From: an uncultured Enterococcus sp.
GTDB lineage: Bacteria > Bacillota > Bacilli > Lactobacillales > Enterococcaceae
Assembly (NCBI GenBank): GCA_946409145.1
Contig: CAMJVA010000086.1
Span: 1-7,078 of the forward strand
Reading direction: 5' to 3'
DNA length: 7,078 nt
This document shows, in pieces, positions 1 through 5,024 of this stretch. The notes under the pieces were generated by a model, which searched no databases, was not told the DNA's origin, and worked only from the letters and a program-made list of their open reading frames with translations. Within the stretch, counting starts at the first letter, position 1. Each line of letters starts with the position of its first letter. The translations under genes were made by a program, and so were the position numbers.

Positions 1-721
1 TTAACAACGTATTCGCTTCAATAATCGCTTCAAGGGCTGGAGTCACTACTTTTGCTTCACAGGCGGCCATAGCTTGAAAGGCATTGGCAAATAAAACTTC
101 TTCACATTTTGCTGCAATAGCTTCAGCAGCAAAAGTTGGCATTCCTCCTGCCATAGTTTGCCCACTTGCTTTAATCACTGAACTGCCTTCTACCCAAGTA
201 GCTAATCCGTCAGCAATACCAGAAGCTAACAGGCGACTTGGACCGTTTGCAATAACCTTGGTATCTACTAAGACTAAGTCAGGATTTTTTTTGTAAAATA
301 AATATTTTTCAAATACTCCTTCATCAGAATAAATCACAGAAAGTGCTGACGTAGGAGCATCTGTTGACGCAATGGTTGGAGCAATGGCTACAGGTATTTC
401 TAAATTATCCCCCACAGCTTTTGCTGCATCAATGGTTTTCCCCCCACCAAGACCAATAACTAAATCAATATTTTCTTCTTTGCCGATTTCAGACACCCGA
501 GAAATTTCATTAGTGGATGCTTCTCCATTAAAAGGAACATAAATAACTTCCATTCCTTCTTTTTTCAAATTATCGTTGAACGTTTCTCCGGCAATTTTCC
601 AAACAGTATCATCACATAATAATAACGCTGTTTTACCTAAAGCTGTAATGTGTGAAATGCCTGTTTCTAAAACATTTTCCCCTTGAACATAACGGGATGG
701 ACTTGCGAAAACTTTTTCCAT
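1..721 (-). CDS. gldA: glycerol dehydrogenase, 3' end cut by window
   Basis: NAD-dependent oxidation of glycerol to dihydroxyacetone; a cytoplasmic metal-dependent (iron-type) alcohol dehydrogenase-family enzyme. The 240 residues present start at ATG 721 behind a GGAGGG ribosome binding site at 727-732. Visible landmarks are the nucleotide-binding glycine turn GLGGGKT at residues 90-96, the APTIASTDAPTSA stretch at 114-126 that contacts cofactor and substrate in the family, and GIADGLATW at 168-176, whose Asp171 matches the first metal ligand of bacterial glycerol dehydrogenases. The two metal-ligand histidines lie further on and are outside the window. The last visible residues, EANTLL, match the family at about two thirds of its usual length of 360-370, so the cut is the window edge and not a broken gene. 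It has its own promoter and is not part of the rplT operon. The identity is secure; whether a dihydroxyacetone kinase operon follows cannot be seen. Confidence 0.93.
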   Translation of the reverse strand, partial: MEKVFASPSRYVQGENVLETGISHITALGKTALLLCDDTVWKIAGETFNDNLKKEGMEVIYVPFNGEASTNEISRVSEIGKEENIDLVIGLGGGKTIDAAKAVGDNLEIPVAIAPTIASTDAPTSALSVIYSDEGVFEKYLFYKKNPDLVLVDTKVIANGPSRLLASGIADGLATWVEGSSVIKASGQTMAGGMPTFAAEAIAAKCEEVLFANAFQAMAACEAKVVTPALEAIIEANTLL

Positions 722-764
722 AATAACCCTCCAGATAATATTTTTAAAAGTAAATTCTATTTTT

Positions 765-793
765 AGTTTATCATCTTGATTTATATTTCACAA
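765..793 (-). promoter_or_regulatory. predicted promoter of gldA
   Basis: Reading the minus strand, TTGTGA (793-788) and TAAACT (770-765) are separated by exactly 17 bp, and a TG one base before the -10 hexamer makes it an extended -10. Each hexamer matches the sigma-A consensus at 4 of 6 positions. It lies 44 bp upstream of the gldA ATG and downstream of the rplT terminator, so gldA is probably an independent unit. I looked for a CcpA cre site, expected for a glycerol catabolic gene, and saw no convincing one. Confidence 0.5.
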
Positions 794-850
794 AAGAAAA
801 CCCATACATTTTTTTGAAATAAAAAAATGATTACATAACGAATTTTAAAT

Positions 851-881
851 AAAAAAAGACTAGGGAAAAATTCCCCAGTCT
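851..881 (-). terminator. Rho-independent terminator of infC-rpmI-rplT
   Basis: On the minus strand AGACT-G-GGGAA (881-871) pairs with TTCCC-T-AGTCT (867-857) around a 3-nt loop, with a single C-A mismatch. The stem is followed at once by a run of T (positions 857-851). It begins 13 bp after the rplT stop codon. The plus strand has no matching T-run, so it works in one direction only. Confidence 0.92.
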
Positions 882-893
882 AAAGTTTGAAAA

Positions 894-1250
894 TTATTTC
901 AAAGCGTCTTTAGCTTTTTCAGCCAATGTCGTAAATGCAGATGCATCGTTGACTGCAAGATCAGCTAACATTTTGCGGTTAATATCGATTTCAGCAAGTT
1001 TTAAACCATGCATTAATTTTGAATAGCTTAAGCCATTCATCCGAGCTGCCGCGTTAATCCGTGCAATCCATAATTTACGGAAGTCACGTTTCACTTGACG
1101 ACGATCTCTAAATGCGTAGTAATAAGAATTCATTACTTGTTCTTTTGCTGTTTTATATAAAGTATGTTTGGAACCGTAGTATCCTTTTGCTAGTTTAAGC
1201 ACTTTTTTCCGACGTTTGCGGCTTACAGTGCCACCTTTAACACGTGCCAT
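894..1250 (-). CDS. rplT: 50S ribosomal protein L20
   Basis: L20 binds 23S rRNA early and is needed for large-subunit assembly. In Firmicutes it also represses its own operon through the infC leader. The 118-residue product has the normal family length. It starts MARVKGG, followed by the very basic, extended N-terminal tail (SRKRRKKVLKLAKGYYG, about residues 10-26) and the conserved block FRKLWIARINAAARMNGLSYS (about 57-77). The start is ATG 1250, with AGGAGG at 1259-1264 and 8-nt spacing. It is the last gene of infC-rpmI-rplT, 57 bp after rpmI, and a strong terminator follows the stop. The C-terminal globular half (about 60-118), which in known systems binds both 23S rRNA and the leader, is intact. 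Confidence 0.98.
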   Translation of the reverse strand: MARVKGGTVSRKRRKKVLKLAKGYYGSKHTLYKTAKEQVMNSYYYAFRDRRQVKRDFRKLWIARINAAARMNGLSYSKLMHGLKLAEIDINRKMLADLAVNDASAFTTLAEKAKDALK

Positions 1251-1292
1251 GATTAATTCCTCCTAAAAATTCATTCGTTTTCAATTGCCTTA

Positions 1293-1314
1293 GCGCTTTA
1301 AAAAATTTTAGCGC
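1293..1314 (-). repeat. small hairpin across the rpmI stop codon
   Basis: On the minus strand GCGCT (1314-1310) pairs with AGCGC (1297-1293), and an inner A-run/T-run can extend the stem by about 4 A-U pairs past a 2-nt bulge. It includes the rpmI stop codon and lies in the rpmI-rplT gap. No T-run follows, so it is not a terminator. It could affect transcript processing or coupling of rplT translation, but that is speculation. Confidence 0.4.
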
Positions 1315-1508
1315 ATTTGGGAAAGCTGTTGGCGAATCCGTGTGAAATCGCTATGAGACACCATACCTGCTTTGCGCAATTGACGGCGTTGTTTTTTAGT
1401 CTTCCCATGGAACCGGTGACTAGTATAAGCACTCCAGCGTTTTAAGCCTCCGCCGCCTGTACGTTTGAAACGTTTTGCAGAACCGCGGTGTGTTTTTTGT
1501 TTTGGCAT
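1308..1508 (-). CDS. rpmI: 50S ribosomal protein L35
   Basis: L35 is a small basic protein of the large subunit. The product is 66 residues, MPKQKTHRG to RQQLSQMR, which is the usual length. The family signature runs MPKxKTHxGxAKRFKxTGxG, followed by a basic stretch HFHGKTKKQRRQLR typical of Lactobacillales. I chose ATG 1508 and not the in-frame ATG at 1526, because GAGGAGG at 1518-1524 sits 9 nt before 1508 and would lie inside a longer reading frame, and because the family begins MPK. It lies 48 bp after infC and 57 bp before rplT in the same transcript. Confidence 0.97.
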   Translation of the reverse strand: MPKQKTHRGSAKRFKRTGGGGLKRWSAYTSHRFHGKTKKQRRQLRKAGMVSHSDFTRIRQQLSQMR

Positions 1509-1556
1509 GACTGATTTCCTCCTCAAAATCGATATGGGTTAAACCCAAAATATTTG

Positions 1557-2078
1557 CTACTTGTCGCTTTTTGGTGCTAATACAAGAAACATTGAACGTC
1601 CATCCATTTTTGCTTTTTGCTCAATAGTGGCAATATCTGCTGTTTCTTCAGCTAAGCGATCCAAGACTTTTTGACCAATTTCCTTATGGGTAATGGCACG
1701 ACCCTTGAAACGGATAGAAGCTTTCACTTTGTCCCCTTTTTCCAAGAATTTGCGTGCGTTGCGTAATTTGGTATTAAAATCATTCACATCAATAGAAGGA
1801 CTTAAACGTACTTCTTTAATGTTTACTACCTTTTGATTTTTACGAGCTTCCCGTTCTTTTTTCTGTTGTTCAAAACGGAATTTACCGTAATCCATGATTC
1901 GGGCAACTGGTGGTTTGGCTGTTGGAGCCACTAAAACAAGATCCAGATTACTAGCTTCAGCAATTTTTAGAGCCTCTTGTTTGGATTTGACACCTAATTG
2001 TTCACCATCGGCAGAAATCAAGCGCAACTCCCGGGCACGAATGCCGTCGTTTACCATCATATCCTTTGCTATGGTCAT
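1557..2078 (-). CDS. infC: translation initiation factor IF-3
   Basis: IF3 binds the 30S subunit, prevents premature 50S joining and proofreads start-codon/initiator-tRNA pairing. The protein has 173 residues from ATG 2078: an N-terminal domain (about 8-78) ending in the conserved MDYGKFRFEQQKK block (62-74), a lysine-rich linker, and a C-terminal domain (about 84-173) with VKEVRLSP-type and RFKGRAITHKEIG motifs. It is the first gene of infC-rpmI-rplT, behind an attenuator leader. The start is uncertain. The ATG at 2078 is only 3 nt after GGAGG, while an in-frame ATA at 2072-2070 is 9 nt away and lies where, as I recall them, Bacillus-type IF3 proteins begin (M-SKDFI against I-AKDMM). Use of a rare start codon would fit the known IF3 autoregulation. 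I keep ATG 2078 as the conventional start; the alternative product would have 171 residues. Confidence 0.97.
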   Translation of the reverse strand: MTIAKDMMVNDGIRARELRLISADGEQLGVKSKQEALKIAEASNLDLVLVAPTAKPPVARIMDYGKFRFEQQKKEREARKNQKVVNIKEVRLSPSIDVNDFNTKLRNARKFLEKGDKVKASIRFKGRAITHKEIGQKVLDRLAEETADIATIEQKAKMDGRSMFLVLAPKSDK

Positions 2079-2086
2079 TCACCTCC
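2070..2086 (-). promoter_or_regulatory. infC ribosome binding site with two competing starts
   Basis: The minus strand reads GGAGGTGAATGACCATAGC. The eight bases GGAGGTGA (2086-2079) match the 16S anti-Shine-Dalgarno perfectly, which aligns the ribosome too close to the directly abutting ATG (2078). Measured from GGAGG, ATG is at 3 nt and ATA (2072) at 9 nt; 6-9 nt is the normal range in this window (rplT 8, rpmI 9, kinase 8, fni 8). Confidence 0.55.
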
Positions 2087-2233
2087 AAGTATTTTGAGAG
2101 AAAAAATAGCAGAAAAAAACGAGTTCTTTTCAGAACCCGCCAAAAAAATCCTTGTTAAAGGAAATTTCATATCTAGCCCAGAGATTCTAATCTCTCAGGC
2201 GAGAAGCGGGTGCTTCTGCTTTGTTTTCTCAAC
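2079..2233 (-). promoter_or_regulatory. infC operon leader (L20-leader-type attenuator)
   Basis: This is an untranslated leader of about 155 nt between the predicted infC promoter and its ribosome binding site. In order on the minus strand: hairpin AGAAGC-ACCC-GCTTCT (2217-2202); hairpin AGAGAT-TAGA-ATCTCT (2195-2180), extended by GCC/GGC around a bulged G; a short hairpin TCCTT-TAAC-AAGGA followed by seven T; then an intrinsic terminator (2141-2113). The 5' arm can pair elsewhere: ACCCGC (2211-2206) with GCGGGT (2140-2135) plus CAGAA (2218-2214) with TTCTG (2135-2131), and AGCAGAA (2220-2214) with TTCTGCT (2114-2108). The first long-range helix uses the same bases as the terminator stem, so the two exclude each other. 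In Bacillus subtilis, L20 binding to the leader of this operon causes premature termination; applying that here is inference from gene order and structure. Confidence 0.82.
2113..2141 (-). terminator. leader terminator (attenuator) of infC operon
   Basis: On the minus strand CGGGTTCT (2139-2132) pairs with AGAACTCG (2127-2120) around a GAAA tetraloop, with one G-U pair inside. Seven T follow at 2119-2113. The stem overlaps the sequence that can instead pair with the leader's 5' arm. It lies about 35 nt before the infC start and would also stop transcripts arriving from the upstream kinase gene. Confidence 0.85.
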
Positions 2234-2239
2234 TTATTT

Positions 2240-2268
2240 ATCTTAACAAATTAATTATCTGTCGTCAA
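2240..2268 (-). promoter_or_regulatory. predicted promoter of infC-rpmI-rplT
   Basis: On the minus strand TTGACG (2268-2263, 5 of 6 to consensus) is followed after exactly 17 bp by TAAGAT (2245-2240). A TG one base upstream of the -10 makes it an extended -10. The predicted start point is about 2233. It begins only about 10 bp after the stop codon of the upstream kinase gene. Confidence 0.72.
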
Positions 2269-2278
2269 GGTTTTTCCT

Positions 2279-2929
2279 TTAAATTTTTGCACCTTGTCTA
2301 ATTTCTGTTAATTTTTTTTCGATTTGCTCCCAAACTGCCTCTCTTGCTTTTTCATCTTCTACAAAATTATAGACATCCCCGTCAATTTCTAATTTTGGAC
2401 TTTCTTTGTAATCGGCATAAAATTTTTCATAACGTTTATTAAGTTCTTGATAATAATCATATAAACTAGGATCAAATTCTAATTGTTCATACTCCCGACC
2501 TCTTTTTTTAATACGGGCTAACATAGTAGGAAAAGAAACTTTAATATGGATTAACAGTTCAGGATTTTTTTCATAAGGCGCAACTGGTAATTCTTCCATC
2601 ATATTTTTCAATAAAGCGTCATAAACGCGTACTTCTTCTTCAGAGGCTCTTTTTAAGTCGGCATTTAAGTGAAAGAGTAAAGAATCTTCATAAATAGAGC
2701 GATCTAAGACAGCATTCTTTTCTTTAGACGCTTCTTTAATACTGGCAAAACGTTTATTTAAAAAATAAATTTGCAATAAAAAAGCATATTTTTTAGGATT
2801 CGCATAAAATAAAGGTAACACTTTATTATCTTCAATTGATTCATAGTAAGCCGGGCTGTTTAACTTTTCAGCAATTAAATCTGTTAGTGATGACTTCCCC
2901 GCTCCAATGGTTCCAGCTAAAACGATCAA
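2279..2929 (-). CDS. deoxynucleoside kinase (dGK/dAK/dCK family)
   Basis: Cytoplasmic salvage enzyme that phosphorylates deoxynucleosides to 5'-monophosphates. The 216 residues match the length of Firmicute deoxynucleoside kinases (about 205-220). Visible are the P-loop GTIGAGKS at residues 6-13, YYESIEDN (28-35) in the place of the family's substrate-site glutamate, the LDRSIYED block (75-82) carrying the family DRS motif, and the basic lid RIKKRGREYE (139-148). Substrate preference (dG, dA or dC) cannot be read reliably, so no symbol is given. The start is TTG 2929: no ATG or GTG precedes the P-loop, and AAGGGGG (2944-2938) sits 8 nt upstream. It has its own strong promoter, is divergent from the mevalonate operon, and runs straight into the infC promoter with no terminator. 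Confidence 0.93.
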   Translation of the reverse strand: MIVLAGTIGAGKSSLTDLIAEKLNSPAYYESIEDNKVLPLFYANPKKYAFLLQIYFLNKRFASIKEASKEKNAVLDRSIYEDSLLFHLNADLKRASEEEVRVYDALLKNMMEELPVAPYEKNPELLIHIKVSFPTMLARIKKRGREYEQLEFDPSLYDYYQELNKRYEKFYADYKESPKLEIDGDVYNFVEDEKAREAVWEQIEKKLTEIRQGAKI

Positions 2930-2964
2930 GGATATATCCCCCTTAATTTTTTCAATCTTTTCCC

Positions 2965-2993
2965 ACTATAAACTTTTAAATTTTCTCTGTCAA
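2965..2993 (-). promoter_or_regulatory. strong predicted promoter of the deoxynucleoside kinase gene
   Basis: On the minus strand a perfect TTGACA (2993-2988) is followed after 17 bp by TATAGT (2970-2965, 5 of 6 to consensus). It is the best sigma-A promoter in the window. The start point should lie near 2958, giving a 5' leader of about 30 nt. The contrast with the weak TTG start suggests that output is limited at translation. Confidence 0.85.
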
Positions 2994-2996
2994 TTT

Positions 2997-3032
2997 TGGA
3001 AATTTCATAAAAATCGCAACTTGAAATTCCAT
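2997..3032. promoter_or_regulatory. paired operator-like boxes in the divergent intergenic region
   Basis: Two related near-palindromic boxes, GGAAATTTCAT (2998-3008) and TGAAATTCCAT (3022-3032), agree at 9 of 11 positions and are 24 bp apart. Together they also form an interrupted inverted repeat (TGGAAATTTCA with TGAAATTCCA, one bulged A). They begin 4 bp upstream of the kinase -35 and cover the only -35-like hexamer for mvk. The arrangement fits a regulator of one or both divergent units. Their AT-rich composition makes chance a real alternative. Confidence 0.3.
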
Positions 3033-3050
3033 TTTCTTAAGATTTAAGGT
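3021..3050 (+). promoter_or_regulatory. weak candidate promoter of the mevalonate operon
   Basis: TTGAAA (3021-3026) matches the -35 consensus at 4 of 6 positions, but the hexamer 18 bp further on, TAAGGT (3045-3050), is a poor -10. Another option is TAAACT (3050-3055) with no recognisable -35. The operon must be transcribed from within 2930-3110 unless transcripts enter from elsewhere, which the divergent gene upstream makes unlikely. The exact promoter cannot be placed from the sequence. Confidence 0.22.
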
Positions 3051-3110
3051 AAACTAGTAGAGCAACTTAAACCTTCAGCTTAAAAAACTGCAAAAGAAAG
3101 GATTTAGATC

Positions 3111-4037
3111 ATGGAGAAATTCGGTATTGGAAAAGCCTCAGGAAAAATTATTCTCATGGGCGAACATGCGGTAGTTTACGGACAACCGGCAATCGCTGTC
3201 CCTTTTCTTGCCACAAAAGTCATGGTCTCTGTTAAAGCATCTCAAGAAGATTTTATAACTAGTCTTTATTACGATGGTCCGACTACTTTTGCCCCAGAAA
3301 GCTTAGCAAATATTTTGCAAGCTTTCTTCTTAGCTAAAAAAAGAGTTGGTATTACTTCTGGTCTTTTATGCAAAATTGAAAGTTCCATTCCCCCAGAACG
3401 AGGAATGGGATCCTCAGCCGCTGTTGCTAATGCTGTCATTCGCGCTGTTTTTGATTATCAAAAAGTCGATCTTTCCCAAGAAGAACTGGCTGAAATTGCC
3501 AATGAAGCAGAAATTATTGCTCATGGGAATCCTTCAGGAATTGATCAAGCCACAACGGCTTCCAATCGTCCTATTGAATATGCCAAAAACAGTCTTTTTT
3601 GTCCTTTTTCTATTAACTGCGAAGGATTTTTACTAGTCGCCGATTCAAAATTAAAAGGTCGGACACGAGAAATTGTCCAAAATGTCGCTACTTTGTTGAA
3701 AGAACAGCCAGAAAAAAAACAACTAATAGAAAAATTAGGAAAATGTACCTTGCAGTTAAAAGCGTGTTTGCAATCAAACCAAGTGGAAAATGCTGCTAAT
3801 ATTATGGAAAAAGCCCAAGATTATTTAACTGAGCTAAAAGTAAGCCACCCTGTTTTAGACCATATGTTAGCTTTAGGAAAAAACTTTGGGGCCCTAGGGG
3901 GAAAATTAACCGGAGGCGGCGGCGGTGGCTGCGTCATTTTTTTGGCGAAAAATTTAACCGATGCAGAAAATATTAAAGAACATTTAATCCAAGCTGGCTA
4001 CCCTACTTGGATTCAAGATTTAAGGGAGTTTACCTAA
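3111..4037 (+). CDS. mvk: mevalonate kinase
   Basis: ATP-dependent phosphorylation of mevalonate to 5-phosphomevalonate, the first step of the lower mevalonate pathway; a cytoplasmic GHMP-family kinase. The 308 residues fit bacterial mevalonate kinases (about 290-320). Motif 1 is GKIILMGEHAVVYGQPAIA (11-29) with Lys12 and the conserved GEH. Motif 2 is the ATP-binding PPERGMGSSAA (94-104). HGNPSGIDQATTA (138-150) holds the likely catalytic base Asp145. Motif 3 is the glycine loop KLTGGGGGGC (265-274). GEHAVV plus the HGxPSGID segment separates it from phosphomevalonate kinase. The start is ATG 3111, preceded by AAAGGA (3097-3102) at 8 nt. It is the first gene of the operon, and its TAA touches the mvaD ATG. 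Its neighbours leave little doubt about function. Upstream-pathway genes mvaE and mvaS are not in the window. Confidence 0.96.
   Translation: MEKFGIGKASGKIILMGEHAVVYGQPAIAVPFLATKVMVSVKASQEDFITSLYYDGPTTFAPESLANILQAFFLAKKRVGITSGLLCKIESSIPPERGMGSSAAVANAVIRAVFDYQKVDLSQEELAEIANEAEIIAHGNPSGIDQATTASNRPIEYAKNSLFCPFSINCEGFLLVADSKLKGRTREIVQNVATLLKEQPEKKQLIEKLGKCTLQLKACLQSNQVENAANIMEKAQDYLTELKVSHPVLDHMLALGKNFGALGGKLTGGGGGGCVIFLAKNLTDAENIKEHLIQAGYPTWIQDLREFT
3296..3327 (+). repeat. 14-bp hairpin inside mvk
   Basis: AGAAAGCTT (3296-3304), a bulged A, then GCAAA (3306-3310) pair fully with TTTGC (3314-3318) and AAGCTTTCT (3319-3327) around a TAT loop. The codons are those of residues E63 to F73, between conserved motifs. 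No T-run of terminator quality follows. The structure is clear on paper; any function is unknown. Confidence 0.5.
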
Positions 4038-5024
4038 ATGATAGGCTATAGTAAAGCACATACTAATATTGCCCTCATTAAATATTGGGGGAAAAAAGAC
4101 GAAAAATTAATGTTACCTATGAATAATTCTATTTCACTAACCATTGATGCTTTTTATTCAGAAACGTGGGTCAACTTTAAAAAAGAATTAACCAAGGATG
4201 TTTTTATTTTAAATGACAAAAAACAAAGTGAAAAAGAAACAACTAAAGTAGAAAAATTTTTAAATGATGCAAGAAGCTTAAGTCAAACAAAACTTTTTGC
4301 TGAAGTAAAAAGTGTCAATCACGTTCCCACTGCAGCCGGTCTTGCCTCTTCTGCTTCTGGTATGGCTGCACTGGCTGGAAGTGTGGCTGCTAGTTTAGAC
4401 CTTCCTTTAGATAATATTTCTTTATCTCGTTTGGCTCGTCATGGTTCAGGCTCTGCTTGTCGTAGTATTTACGGGGGATTTGCTGAATGGGAACAAGGGC
4501 AAGACGACCTCACAAGTTATGCGGTCCCTTTGAAAGAAAATTTAACATCTTTTCCTTTGGCCATGGTTTTCATTTTAATTAATGGGGAAAAGAAAAAAAT
4601 TTCTTCCAGAGAAGGTATGGCTCACACTGTAAAAACCTCTGCCTTTTACCCTGGGTGGCTTGAAACTATTGAAGAAGATTTAGCACAAGCAAGAACAGCT
4701 ATTGCCAAAGAAGATTTTCTTTCTTTAGGAGAGGTCACTGAAAGAAATGCTTTAAAAATGCACGGAACGATGCTGGGAGCTAATCCTCCTTTCACCTACT
4801 TTGCCCCAGGAACCATCAAAGCCATGGCTGAAATTGCCAAGGCAAGAGAAAATGGCATTCCTGCCTTTTTCACCATGGATGCTGGTCCCAATGTAAAAGT
4901 GCTTGTGGAACAAAAAAACCTTAAGTCTTTATTAGGTCATTTAGAGAAGACTTTTCCAAAAGAAGATTTAGTGGTAGCATTTCCTAGTAAAGGAATTGAA
5001 GTGAAAAAGGAGAATTTAATTTAA
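4038..5024 (+). CDS. mvaD: diphosphomevalonate decarboxylase
   Basis: Converts mevalonate 5-diphosphate plus ATP to isopentenyl diphosphate, CO2, ADP and phosphate. The 328 residues match the bacterial length (about 325-335). The N-terminal signature AHTNIALIKYWGKK (7-20) includes Lys18, and SVNHVPTAAGLASSASGMAAL (92-112) is the ATP/phosphate loop region. HGSGSACRSIYGGFAEW (135-151) includes Arg142, and FFTMDAGPNVKVL (277-289) carries Asp281, corresponding to the catalytic aspartate near position 283 in staphylococcal enzymes. All key residues appear intact. The ATG follows the mvk TAA with no gap; its ribosome binding site AAGGGAG (4022-4028) lies within the mvk coding end, so translation is probably coupled. 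The TAA likewise abuts the ATG of mvaK2. The AHTNIALIKYWGK signature excludes other GHMP family members. Confidence 0.97.
   Translation: MIGYSKAHTNIALIKYWGKKDEKLMLPMNNSISLTIDAFYSETWVNFKKELTKDVFILNDKKQSEKETTKVEKFLNDARSLSQTKLFAEVKSVNHVPTAAGLASSASGMAALAGSVAASLDLPLDNISLSRLARHGSGSACRSIYGGFAEWEQGQDDLTSYAVPLKENLTSFPLAMVFILINGEKKKISSREGMAHTVKTSAFYPGWLETIEEDLAQARTAIAKEDFLSLGEVTERNALKMHGTMLGANPPFTYFAPGTIKAMAEIAKARENGIPAFFTMDAGPNVKVLVEQKNLKSLLGHLEKTFPKEDLVVAFPSKGIEVKKENLI

Noticed and set aside
107..134. Inverted repeat TTTTGCTGC/GCAGCAAAA inside gldA
   Set aside because: It encodes an alanine-rich helix (FAAEAIAAK) where repeated GCA codons create such pairing by themselves; the 10-nt loop and lack of context argue against a function.
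84..296. Plus-strand open frame of 70 codons
   Set aside because: It lies antisense to the conserved gldA frame and has no good ribosome binding site or recognisable motif.
722..850. Possible CcpA cre site upstream of gldA
   Set aside because: Expected for a glycerol gene, but no segment fits the cre consensus with its central CG.
1894..2246. Plus-strand open frames across infC and its leader (67 and 82 codons)
   Set aside because: Antisense to infC and its regulatory leader, with low-complexity translations lacking family features. The leader structure explains the base pattern.
3383..3410. Inverted repeat CCATTCC/GGAATGG at the mvk ATP loop
   Set aside because: It overlaps the strictly conserved PPERGMGSS motif, so codon constraint explains it; the loop is long and no T-run follows.
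3346..3636. Plus-strand frame of 96 codons inside mvk
   Set aside because: Out-of-frame shadow of mvk; the main frame holds all kinase motifs. Its hydrophobic look comes from reading AT-rich codons in the wrong frame.
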